From CAYRYU01 sp964428355 (GTDB lineage: Bacteria > Muiribacteriota > Ozemobacteria > Ozemobacterales > Ozemobacteraceae), in assembly GCA_964428355.1 (NCBI GenBank), contig CAYRYU010000048.1, positions 1 through 51,498 on the forward strand: a stretch of 51,498 nucleotides of DNA. Direction: 5' to 3'. This document shows positions 17,641 to 25,300 of the stretch, in pieces. The stretch's first letter is position 1; every line of letters starts with the position of its first letter. Under the pieces are notes generated by a model. The model saw only the letters and a list, made by a program, of their open reading frames with translations. It was not told the origin of the DNA and searched no databases. Position numbers and translations under genes: made by a program.

Positions 17641-17698
17641 GCAAAAGACGCTGCCTTGCCCCATTTCGGGTCACAGGCACAACGCAGCAGTCTTTCGC
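17641..17698 (-). promoter_or_regulatory. Long leader hairpin upstream of rimP
   Basis: In the transcript, the arm at 17690-17698 (GCGAAAGAC) pairs with 17641-17649 (GTCTTTTGC). After a one-base bulge, 17681-17688 pairs with 17650-17657 with one mismatch, for a stem of about 16 bp around a loop that can fold further. It lies between the promoter and the rimP ribosome-binding site. It has no U-tract, so it looks like a stability or regulatory element rather than a terminator. I do not recognise a named RNA family. Confidence 0.55.
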
Positions 17699-17712
17699 CT
17701 CGTCGAGCGGCC

Positions 17713-17741
17713 AGTCTAACATGAACCGGGAGTTTAATCAA
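17713..17741 (-). promoter_or_regulatory. Promoter of the rimP-nusA-infB operon
   Basis: Minus strand: TTGATT, 17 bases, TAGACT. It is placed about 100 bases before rimP, so the leader hairpin would be transcribed. Confidence 0.65.
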
Positions 17742-17823
17742 GAGACGGTGGAGCCTCTATAATCGGGACGATTCGGAGATTGCCTTGCAGCAGGGGCTCT
17801 CAGGAACGCCCGAAAACGGGGTT

Positions 17824-19104
17824 TCAGTCCTTGATTGGAACGAACCGGCCGTTTTCCACGCGGGCGAAAATGACCGGACGGGCGTCGTCGTTCTGGCCGT
17901 TGAAGGAAATGGGTCCGGTCACACCTGGGAACTCCCTGGTGGAAGCCAGGGCATCCCTGATCCTGGCCTTGTTCAACCCCCCACGCTCGAGCGCCCTGGC
18001 CATCAGGTAGACAGCATCGTAAGCATGGGCAGCGAAGGAATCAGGGGCCTTGCCATACCGGGCGGAAAAAGCACTTAAAAACCTGATCGTCACGGGGTCG
18101 TTCCGGGTGTCATCGAAAGGATAGGTGACCACCACCCCTTCCGCGGCGGGCCCGGCCAGGTCGATGAAACGGGGAGAGACCATCCCGTCGGCCCCGAAGA
18201 CCGGGACCTGATTTCCAGATCCCCGGATTGCCTTGACCAGACCCGAACACTCGTTGTAAAGGCCCCAGAGAATGATGGCATCGGGTTTCTCCCGTCCAAG
18301 AGTCTGGACCTGTTTCCCGAAGTCTGTCTGCCCAGGGTCGAAGTATTCCTTGAAAATTAGTGGACTCCCCCTTTGGGCCGCGATATGGGCGATGGTCTTC
18401 CCACCCATTTTCCCATATCGGTTCTTCTGTTGGAAAAGCCCGACCCTCTTGAAACCTCGTTTTCCGAACACAAGTCCGGCGATGGCCGCGCCCTGTGCCC
18501 GGTCATCCGCAAGGCATCTGAACATCCATGGACTCCCGATCATCTGGACGGTCGGGTCGGTACTGACCGTCGTCAGTTGTGGAGTTTCCGCCTTCAGGGT
18601 GATCCTCGCGGCGACATGGGTGCACCCGGAATGGACAGAACCGATGATCGTCCAGACCTTGTCTTCGAACAAAAGCTTGACCGTCTGATGTCCGTTCTCA
18701 CCCATGTCGTTCTTGTCGTCACGATAGACAAGCTCGAGCGGCTTTCCCAGAACCCCGCCCTTGGAGTTGATCTCCTCACGTGCCAGTTCGGCCCCGTCCT
18801 TCATCGCCAGACCATATTCAGCCCCCCCTCCGGATAGAGAAGCAAGGACCCCGATCCTGATCGTGGGAGGATTCGGATCGCCTTCCCTGAATTCCCTTCC
18901 CGGGCCGAGGTATTCGAAGGGGGCCGTCCACTGGTGATACCCCGTCCCAGACGCGGCCGCAAGGCCAGGTGCGGCCGCAAGGCCAGGTGCGGGCGCAAGG
19001 GCTGGTGCGGGCGCAAGGGCTGGCGAAGGTTCCTGGGCCAGGATAGCCGCCCCGGAAGTCGCGACGAGCATCAGGAAACACAGCAAGCAACTTTTCCGGT
19101 TCAT
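17824..19104 (-). CDS. ABC transporter substrate-binding protein, branched-chain amino acid (Peripla_BP_6) type
   Basis: 426 aa. A signal peptide (about 1-23, ending near ILAQ) is followed by a hexapeptide repeat linker and then the LivJ-like fold: IRIGVLASLSGGGAEYG at about 84-100, LELVYRDDKND, and a late FDDTRNDP/YDAVYLMARAL pattern. The family binds amino acids, amides or urea in the periplasm. No permease or ATPase gene is adjacent, so it may act as a stand-alone receptor or serve a transporter elsewhere. GGGAGGCATCGAG precedes the ATG, 12 bases downstream of the propeller gene, so the two form an operon. Confidence 0.85.
   Translation of the reverse strand: MNRKSCLLCFLMLVATSGAAILAQEPSPALAPAPALAPAPGLAAAPGLAAASGTGYHQWTAPFEYLGPGREFREGDPNPPTIRIGVLASLSGGGAEYGLAMKDGAELAREEINSKGGVLGKPLELVYRDDKNDMGENGHQTVKLLFEDKVWTIIGSVHSGCTHVAARITLKAETPQLTTVSTDPTVQMIGSPWMFRCLADDRAQGAAIAGLVFGKRGFKRVGLFQQKNRYGKMGGKTIAHIAAQRGSPLIFKEYFDPGQTDFGKQVQTLGREKPDAIILWGLYNECSGLVKAIRGSGNQVPVFGADGMVSPRFIDLAGPAAEGVVVTYPFDDTRNDPVTIRFLSAFSARYGKAPDSFAAHAYDAVYLMARALERGGLNKARIRDALASTREFPGVTGPISFNGQNDDARPVIFARVENGRFVPIKD
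18953..19024 (-). repeat. Four tandem 18-bp units encoding a Pro/Ala/Leu/Gly hexapeptide
   Basis: Two copies read GCGGCCGCAAGGCCAGGT on the plus strand; the next two differ at a few bases. They encode PALAPA, PALAPA, PGLAAA, PGLAAA just after the signal peptide of the binding protein. The in-frame unit can change copy number without breaking the gene and probably acts as a flexible linker. Confidence 0.9.
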
Positions 19105-19116
19105 CTCGATGCCTCC

Positions 19117-20181
19117 CTACCAGTTGAACCTGGCGGTGTAAAGCCCGCTCGAGGTTCCAACCCAGATCCGGTCGTCCACGAACTCGACCGACCAGATGAA
19201 ATCCCCCGCCGGGGCGAACGACGTGGTCTCGGTCTTCCAGACCCCGCCCTGGAAGGTACGGAGTTCCCCTCCCGGGCCATGCGGATTCTGGTGGAAGGTG
19301 GTCCACTTCCCTGCGGCGTGGTCGTAAAGGCAGAGCCCCTTGTCCGTCCCGATCGCAACGACCCTTCCATCCGGCGAAAGCTTGACGACGTTGATGAAAT
19401 CGCTGGGAAGGCCCGAATCGGGATCCTTCACCGTCCACGTGTTCCAGTTGGTCCCGTCGAACCTCGTCAGCCCGAAATAAGCCCCGGCGTAAACAAGGTT
19501 TCCCTTCGCCGTGACCGAAACCTGGATTTCGTGAAGAGGGCCGTCGTTCCTCACCAAATCGACGTCGAAGATGTCGTCGGGGTCCTGGTATCCCTTGATC
19601 TCGCCCGATGGGGAAATGCGAAGCAGCCCGCTTCCCCATATCGCGAACCAGGTGTCCCCCCTGGCCTCCGGTTCGGAATTCACACCATAGACCCAGACTT
19701 CGTTCATCGGCGCATTCTGGTCGTTGAAGGTTTTCCACTCCCCGTTCGAAGGATTGAACCTTGAGATACCGTTGGTCGTCGCAACCCAGACGTAGGGCAG
19801 GGTGATTGCGACCCCGTAGACAACGTCATTTACGAGTCCTGAGTTCATCGTGGAGAAGGTCTGGAACTTCCCGTCCGCGAACTTCCCGATCCCGCCGAAG
19901 GTTCCGAACCAGAGCGATCCGTCCTGGGGGTTGCGGGCAATGGAGGTGACAACCTGGTGGGGAAGCCCATCAGCCGGCGAATACACCGTCCAGTTCGTCC
20001 CGTCGAAACGGGCCGCGCCGTCCTCGGTTCCGATCCAGATTTCCCCTGGAGAGACGGCTTTGATCGCGTAGACCATCCGGTTGGGAATCCTGTCGGAAAC
20101 CGTGACTCCCCAAACCGGGCTCAGGACTAAAGAAAAGAGCCCCGCCAGGAGGAGTGATCGGAAAAAGCCGGCTGGATTCAT
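19117..20181 (-). CDS. Secreted beta-propeller protein with two-component-regulator-propeller-like repeats
   Basis: 354 aa. A signal peptide spans about residues 1-25 (Ala/Leu/Phe-rich, ending near VWG). Repeats of about 45 residues follow, each with an IWIGTEDGAARFDG- or LWFGTFGGIGKF-like core and an FDGTNW turn, the Reg_prop pattern seen in sensor domains of hybrid kinases. There is no kinase or membrane domain. As the first gene of an operon with a periplasmic binding protein it could be part of an extracytoplasmic sensing pair; that is inference. GGGGTG lies before the chosen ATG. Confidence 0.75.
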   Translation of the reverse strand: MNPAGFFRSLLLAGLFSLVLSPVWGVTVSDRIPNRMVYAIKAVSPGEIWIGTEDGAARFDGTNWTVYSPADGLPHQVVTSIARNPQDGSLWFGTFGGIGKFADGKFQTFSTMNSGLVNDVVYGVAITLPYVWVATTNGISRFNPSNGEWKTFNDQNAPMNEVWVYGVNSEPEARGDTWFAIWGSGLLRISPSGEIKGYQDPDDIFDVDLVRNDGPLHEIQVSVTAKGNLVYAGAYFGLTRFDGTNWNTWTVKDPDSGLPSDFINVVKLSPDGRVVAIGTDKGLCLYDHAAGKWTTFHQNPHGPGGELRTFQGGVWKTETTSFAPAGDFIWSVEFVDDRIWVGTSSGLYTARFNW

Positions 20182-20326
20182 TGCTGCACCCCGTTTTAAT
20201 GATCTCGGAAGTCTGCCCTGCACCTCGGAAGAACCTGGATTCGCCCCCGGTGCATCATGCACATCGAATTCTATCCGGGCCATCGCCCCCTGTCAAATGA
20301 AGCCGGAACGATCGGTAACCGGCTTC

Positions 20327-20355
20327 TTGCCCTCCTTCGAGCCAAGTGGTATTCT
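20327..20355 (+). promoter_or_regulatory. Promoter of the peptide-binding lipoprotein gene
   Basis: TTGCCC, 17 bases, TATTCT, about 22 bases before the start codon. Moderate match. Confidence 0.5.
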
Positions 20356-20377
20356 TCCCCGAAAACAGGTGATGAGA

Positions 20378-22078
20378 ATGTCGATTCCTGAGAAAAGTCG
20401 CCCTTTGCCTTCTCCCCGCGCGATCCGGGTTCTTTTTCCGGGCATGTTCCTTGTCTTGATGGTCCTTTCCGGTGTTTTCTTTCCGGGCTGCGAATCGGGA
20501 ACCCCGCCTCCACCGCTCTCGGAAAAGGAAAAGCCCGTTACAGGAGGGGTTTTCCATCGGGCATTCCAGGCTCCGATCAACACTCTCGATCCGGGAGAGG
20601 TCAACGATTCCTATTCCCATGAGGTTTGCCGCCAGATTTACGACGGCCTTGTCGAATTCGACGCCGAGGGCCGGGTCATTCCCGCGATTGCGGCAAGCTG
20701 GACCATCAGTCCCGACCGCCTGACCTATACCCTGAGACTCAGGAATGACGTCCGGTTCCATTCCCACATCGGTCTGGAGGGTTCCCCGACGCAGAACAAA
20801 GGACGGACCCTCACCGCGGAGGATGTCATCTATACCTTTCGCAGACTCCTCGACCCCCAGAAAAAAGGAAGCCGGGGGAAGAATTTTCTCGTGATCCAGG
20901 GAGCGAAAGATTTCTCCGAGGGAAGGTCCCCATCCATTTCCGGAATCAAGGCGATCGCCTCGGATACGGTCGAGTTTTCCCTGGAAAAGGCCTTCACCCC
21001 GTTCCTCTCACTGTTGGCCCTCAGCAACGGTTTCATCGTTCCCCGGGAGGACGCCGAGCCGCCCAACGACCTCGCATCCAGGCCCGTCGGAACCGGTCCC
21101 TTCACCTGGGGTGAAAGAACCGATTCGAAGATCACCCTTCTGGCGAATCCCGATCATTTCCGGGGTCGGCCCTACTTCGACAGGCTGGAGTATCCACATA
21201 TTCCCAGCGAATCGGAGAGGTTCGCCGCCTTCAAGCGTGGAGAACTGGACACGGTCGACGTTCCGGATCCCGAATACATGAACGTCAAGCAGGATCCCAA
21301 GTGGTCGCCCCTTTTCCAGGAGGTCAGCCGCTGGGGAATCTACTACCTCGGATTCAACGTGAAGATCCCCCCCTTCGACAATCCCAAGGTCAGGCAGGCG
21401 ATCTGTTACGGTATCGACCGGGAAACGATCACCCGGCTGATCGTCAACGACCGGGCCAAACCGGCCCGGGGAATCCTTCCCCCCGGGATCATGGCATTCA
21501 ATCCCGCGCTCCGGGGCTACTCCTTCGATATCGCGAAGGCGAGGGCGCTTCTCTCGGAGGCCGGTTACCCTGGTGGAAAGGGGTTCCCGGAAATCACCCT
21601 GCAGTACAACCGCGATCCGATCCATACCCGGACGCTCGAATTCGTCCTCGCAAACCTCCGGGATCTCGGAATCAATTGCACGCCCAGGGAAGTCAGCTTC
21701 AAGGAGCACCTCGAAACCGTCGAGGGCGGCCAGGCCGGCTTCTTCAGGATGGGCTGGACCGTCGATTACCCCGACCCGGACAACTTCCTCCACCAGCTGT
21801 TCCATTCCAGCAACGCCGGCACGGGAGGCAACTTCAGCCACTATTCGAACCCCCTGGTCGACGATATTCTCGACAAGGCAAGGGCGGAGCTGGACACGAA
21901 AGAGCGGATCGCCCTTTACCAGAGAGCGGAACAGGTCATCCTGGACGACGCCCCGATCGTCTGCGTGTATCACTACACGACCCATGTCCTCTGCCAGCCA
22001 TACGTCCGGGATCTTGTGATAACCCCCATGGGCCCCCCATTCATCTGCCTCAGGAAGGTCTGGTTCGGAAAAAAGTGA
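20378..22078 (+). CDS. Extracellular solute-binding protein family 5 (OppA/DppA-like) lipoprotein
   Basis: 566 aa. A hydrophobic leader ends in F-F-P-G-C, a loose lipobox that would anchor the protein by its cysteine. The SBP_bac_5 fold follows: N-terminal TLDPGEVNDSYSHEVCRQIYDGL, the VRFHS strand, LTAEDVIYTFRRLLDP, VGTGPF, and NPKVRQAICYGIDRETI. The C-terminal part carries GWTVDYPDPDNFLHQLFHS. Family members deliver oligopeptides to an ABC importer. No opp permease or ATPase is nearby. Two ATGs lie 6 bases apart; the second has AGGTG at better spacing and is used here. Confidence 0.9.
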   Translation: MSIPEKSRPLPSPRAIRVLFPGMFLVLMVLSGVFFPGCESGTPPPPLSEKEKPVTGGVFHRAFQAPINTLDPGEVNDSYSHEVCRQIYDGLVEFDAEGRVIPAIAASWTISPDRLTYTLRLRNDVRFHSHIGLEGSPTQNKGRTLTAEDVIYTFRRLLDPQKKGSRGKNFLVIQGAKDFSEGRSPSISGIKAIASDTVEFSLEKAFTPFLSLLALSNGFIVPREDAEPPNDLASRPVGTGPFTWGERTDSKITLLANPDHFRGRPYFDRLEYPHIPSESERFAAFKRGELDTVDVPDPEYMNVKQDPKWSPLFQEVSRWGIYYLGFNVKIPPFDNPKVRQAICYGIDRETITRLIVNDRAKPARGILPPGIMAFNPALRGYSFDIAKARALLSEAGYPGGKGFPEITLQYNRDPIHTRTLEFVLANLRDLGINCTPREVSFKEHLETVEGGQAGFFRMGWTVDYPDPDNFLHQLFHSSNAGTGGNFSHYSNPLVDDILDKARAELDTKERIALYQRAEQVILDDAPIVCVYHYTTHVLCQPYVRDLVITPMGPPFICLRKVWFGKK

Positions 22079-22100
22079 CGTGTTTGCCCGCGAAATCACC

Positions 22101-22129
22101 TTGACCGTTCCCCGGGCAAGGTGTTTAAT
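22101..22129 (+). promoter_or_regulatory. Strong promoter before the secreted protein at 22178
   Basis: TTGACC, 17 bases, TTTAAT (5 of 6 in each box). The spacer also holds a 7-bp inverted repeat (22097-22103 with 22117-22123, CACCTTG/CAAGGTG) followed by TTTAATT, which could terminate the upstream lipoprotein transcript. The two roles overlap physically. Confidence 0.65.
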
Positions 22130-22177
22130 TCCAGATTGGTCAAGAGAAATAACATGCCTACCGGCAGGAGGAATTCC

Positions 22178-23095
22178 ATGAAGAAACTCGCTCTTACCGT
22201 TTTTTTCGCCCTCGTCCTGGCGTCCTGGGTTCAGGCGGCTGACGCTTTGTCGATCCTACCCAAGGGAACCCTCTTCTTCGCCTCCTGCGATGTCTCGAAG
22301 GGCATTTCAAACAACGCTTTCAAGACTTTCCTGAGAGACCAGTTCATATCGCTCTTCGGCCAGAAGGAAACCTTCGAGCAGTTCATCAAGGCGACGGGCC
22401 TCTCCCCGGAGAAGAATCTGAACCAGTTCACGGTCTTCATGAGCTCGAAACCGGATCCCGAGTCGAAAAAAATGCCGGTCGGATACGTCCTGACCGGGAA
22501 GTTCGACATCGCCAAGATCCAGGAATCCGTCATCGCCAAAAAGACCGGGATCGATGGGCTTTCCCTCGGAAAGGTCGAGGGTTACACGGCCATGATGCAT
22601 CCGGCTTTCAAGACCTCGCCGATGATCTTCATCGACGGTTCACTCGCCATCGGCGGGGATGGCCCGGCCGTTTCCGAGATGCTGGGCATCCTCAAGAACG
22701 CGGCCAATTCGCTCGCCACCGAGGAGAAGTTCAAGGGAATGATGGCAAAGGCGAACACCAAAGCCACCTTCTGGGGAATCGGGTTGATGCCGGCAGTTGC
22801 CCCGGACGGGACGGTTACCCCATTCGCAGCACTCGATTTCGTCCATTTCGTCCTGGAATACACCGGCCCCCTCCATTTCGAATGCACCGTCGAGATCGTG
22901 GGCCCGAGCAAGGAAAGAACCGCGAGCGCAAAGGCCTTCATCGAGAACCTGATCCTCGTCATCAAGACCCAGGCGGGAGAAAGCAAGGTTGCGATGGCCA
23001 TCCTCGAAAAGGCCAAGGTCGAGGCGGGAGACACCGCCGTCAAGATGACGGCCGACCTCGACAAGGCCCAGATGGATTCCCTGACTGCCAACTGA
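22178..23095 (+). CDS. Secreted protein of unknown family
   Basis: 305 aa. A clean signal peptide (MKKLALTVFFALVLASWVQA) and no other membrane helix indicate export. The mature protein starts D-A-L-S-I-L-P-K-G-T-L-F-F-A-S-C-D and alternates amphipathic helices with short strands (DGLSLGKVEGYTAMMHP; IDGSLAIGGDGPAVSEML). The layout loosely recalls DUF3352-like proteins, but I cannot assign a family. AGGAGG lies 6 bases before the ATG, the best ribosome-binding site in the window, which with a strong promoter and terminator suggests high expression. Confidence 0.75.
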   Translation: MKKLALTVFFALVLASWVQAADALSILPKGTLFFASCDVSKGISNNAFKTFLRDQFISLFGQKETFEQFIKATGLSPEKNLNQFTVFMSSKPDPESKKMPVGYVLTGKFDIAKIQESVIAKKTGIDGLSLGKVEGYTAMMHPAFKTSPMIFIDGSLAIGGDGPAVSEMLGILKNAANSLATEEKFKGMMAKANTKATFWGIGLMPAVAPDGTVTPFAALDFVHFVLEYTGPLHFECTVEIVGPSKERTASAKAFIENLILVIKTQAGESKVAMAILEKAKVEAGDTAVKMTADLDKAQMDSLTAN

Positions 23096-23118
23096 CCCCG
23101 GACCGACTTTCAAGCCGC

Positions 23119-23158
23119 ACCGCCGGCGGATCTTTCGATCCCCGGCGGTTCTTCTTTT
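23119..23158 (+). terminator. Rho-independent terminator of the secreted protein gene
   Basis: ACCGCCGG (23119-23126) pairs with CCGGCGGT (23142-23149) and GGATC with GATCC, with a single bulged C and a TTTC loop. TCTTCTTTT follows. Confidence 0.85.
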
Positions 23159-23192
23159 CCGCCATCAGCCCCTCTTCGGAGTGAAATCCCGT

Positions 23193-23414
23193 TTCAGGAG
23201 CTCAAGAACCGGGGGTTCATGAAAGACTGAACCGGGGATTCAATTGGGCCTGAATCCGGCGTTCATGAAAGGCTGAACCCGCGGTTCATGAAAGACTGAA
23301 CCNNNNNNNNNNNNNNNNNNNNNNNNNNNNNNNNNNNNNNNNNNNNNNNNNNNNNNNNNNNNNNNNNNNNNNNNNNNNNNNNNNNNNNNNNNNNNNNNNN
23401 NNCTGAACCGGCGG
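23193..23414. repeat. Tandem array of 23-bp hairpin-forming units, interrupted by a sequence gap
   Basis: Units start with TTCA at 23193, 23216, 23239, 23262 and 23285, exactly 23 bases apart; a partial unit resumes after the N block at 23403-23414. The typical unit is TTCATGAAAGACTGAACC plus five G/C-rich bases. Each of units 2-5 makes a hairpin, GGTTCA with TGAACC around an 8-base loop. Unit 3 has GATTCA with TGAATC, so a paired base changed on both sides. Since 23 is not a multiple of 3 the array is not coding repeat. Unit number inside the gap is unknown. Confidence 0.85.
23303..23402. other. Assembly gap of exactly 100 N
   Basis: One hundred ambiguous bases, a conventional placeholder length, so the real distance is unknown. 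The repeat on both sides explains why assembly failed here. Confidence 0.98.
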
Positions 23415-25069
23415 TATTTTGTGCGGCGGTTTTCGAGGGCCGCGGCACCGAGCTTCTTGAGCTTGAGCGACTCGTATTCCTCGTAGTTCCCCTCGAACCA
23501 CTGGACTTTCGCCCCGCCCTCGAAGACGAGCAGGTGCGTGCAGATGCGGTTGAGGAAAAAGCGGTCGTGGCTGATGACCATTATGCAGCCGCTGAAATCG
23601 CTTATCGCGTCCTCTAGCAGGCGTAGCGTTCCCACGTCGAGATCGTTGGTCGGTTCGTCGAGCAGGATCAGGTTGCATCCCGATTTCAGGATCTTCGCGA
23701 GATGGACCCGGTTCCGTTCGCCGCCGGAAAGGTTTTTCACGAGCTTCTGCTGGTCGCTTCCCTTGAACCCGAAACGGCCGCAGTAGGCCCGCGCGGGGAT
23801 CTTCTGTTTCCCGAAGACGATCTCCTCGGCGTTGTCGCTGATCTCCTCGTAGACGGTCTTTTCGCCGGTGAGGATATCGCGGTGCTGGTCGACCCAGGCC
23901 ATCTTGACGGTCGGTCCGATATCGATCACCCCGGAATCGGGTTTCTCGACGCCGACGATCATCTTGAACAGGGTGGTTTTTCCAGTCCCGTTCGGGCCCA
24001 CGATTCCCACCACGCCACCCTTGGGAAGGTTGAAAGAAAGATCCTCGATAAGGTTCTCCTTTCCGAATCCCTTGGTGACGCCCTTGAGAACCACGACCTT
24101 GTCGCCCAGAGGAACCGAAGGCGCGATCTGGATGACGTTCTGCTCGTTCTGGCTGGCGGCCATCTCCCTTGCAACCAGCTGTTCATACTGCGAAAGGCGG
24201 GCCCTGCTGAGGTCGTGCCGGTCCGCGGTGCTCATCTTGATCCATTTCAGTTCGCGTTCGAGAGAGCGGCGGCGGGCGGATTCCTTCTTCTCCTGTTGGG
24301 CCAGGATCTCCATCTTCTGGCCGAGCCATGAGGTGTAGTTTCCCTCGAAGGGGATCCCGTGGCCGTTCTCGAGTTCGAGGATCCATTTCGTGATCTTGTC
24401 CAGGAAGTACCGGTCGTGCGTCGATATGATCACCGTTCCCGGGTAGTTTTTCAGGTAGTTTTCGATCCAGTCGATCGTTTCGGCATCGAGATGGTTCGTG
24501 GGTTCGTCGAGAAGCAACAGGTCGGGTTGCTCGAGAAGGACGCGGCAGAGAGCGACCCGGCGGCGTTCGCCTCCGGAAAGCTTGTCGACGATCATTTCGT
24601 CGGGAGGAAGAACCAGGGCGTTGGATGCCACGTTCAGGCGGGTGTCGATCTCCCAGCCGCCGCAGGCATCGATCTTTTCCTGAAGGACGCCCATGCGCTC
24701 CATGGCCTTGTCCATTTCTTCCGGGGCCATTTCACCCATCCGGTTGGAGAGGTCCTCATACTCGCGGAGCAGCTTCATGGTATCGGCAAAAGCCAACTCG
24801 AGATTCTCCCGAACGGTTTTTCCCATTTCCAGCTGGGGTTCCTGGGGGACGAAACCGACCTTCACGCCTCGGGTTGGCTCGGCCTGCCCCTGGAACTCCT
24901 TGTCGATGCCTGCCATAATCCTCAGGACCGTGGACTTTCCGGCTCCGTTCTCTCCGACGATCCCGATCTTGGCTCCCGGGAAGAAACACAGGTTGATGTC
25001 GCGCAGAACCTGCTTCTGCCCATAGAATTTGTTCAGACGAAGCATCGTGAAGATGTATTGGTCGGCCAT
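23403..25069 (-). CDS. ettA: ABC-F translational throttle ATPase EttA (3' end in the gap)
   Basis: About 555 codons are visible. Two ABC domains are present: GENGAGKST with LSGGERRRVALCR and DEPTNHLDAET, then GPNGTGKTT with LSGGERNRVHLAK and DEPTNDLD. The EttA-type arm and the P-loop linker are between them. The opening DQYIFTMLRLNKFYG and the C-terminal ...AALENRRTKYRRF align with E. coli EttA, which ends only three or four residues further on. EttA binds the ribosomal E site and gates the first elongation step according to ATP level. GGAGG lies 8 bases before the ATG. If a standard repeat unit lies in the gap, the product ends in F-S-L-S and TGA. Confidence 0.95.
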
Positions 25070-25110
25070 AGCCTGCCCTCCGAAGGTGATTTCCGATCTC
25101 GATCGCAAGG

Positions 25111-25139
25111 ATGATAGCCCATTCCAGACCCAGCCACAA
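25111..25139 (-). promoter_or_regulatory. Promoter of ettA
   Basis: Minus strand: TTGTGG, 17 bases, TATCAT, about 42 bases before the ATG. Confidence 0.55.
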
Positions 25140-25227
25140 GATGCAATCGAAACGTTCGCTCCCCTTCCCCCCTCCCGTTCAAGCGCGGTCATCCAATTGA
25201 ACCCGGCGATACTCCATCCTGCGGCGT

Positions 25228-25256
25228 TGGACAAAAACCCTCCCCGAGGGTACAAT
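25228..25256 (+). promoter_or_regulatory. Promoter of the protein gene at 25301
   Basis: TGGACA, 17 bases, TACAAT (5 of 6 in each box), about 45 bases before the start codon. Confidence 0.65.
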
Positions 25257-25300
25257 AAAAGAAATACGGTCAAAATCAGCATAGAAAGGCGCGAGCAGGC

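Noticed and set aside
17641..17698. A tRNA in the rimP leader, as in E. coli metY
   Set aside because: The element is a single long stem; no cloverleaf arms or T-loop can be drawn.
18818..19738. Minus-strand frame overlapping both the binding protein and the propeller gene
   Set aside because: Low-complexity Arg/Gly translation in an alternative frame; both true genes have strong motifs and ribosome-binding sites.
23193..23414. CRISPR array
   Set aside because: Units are contiguous with a 23-base period; there are no unique spacers and no cas genes.
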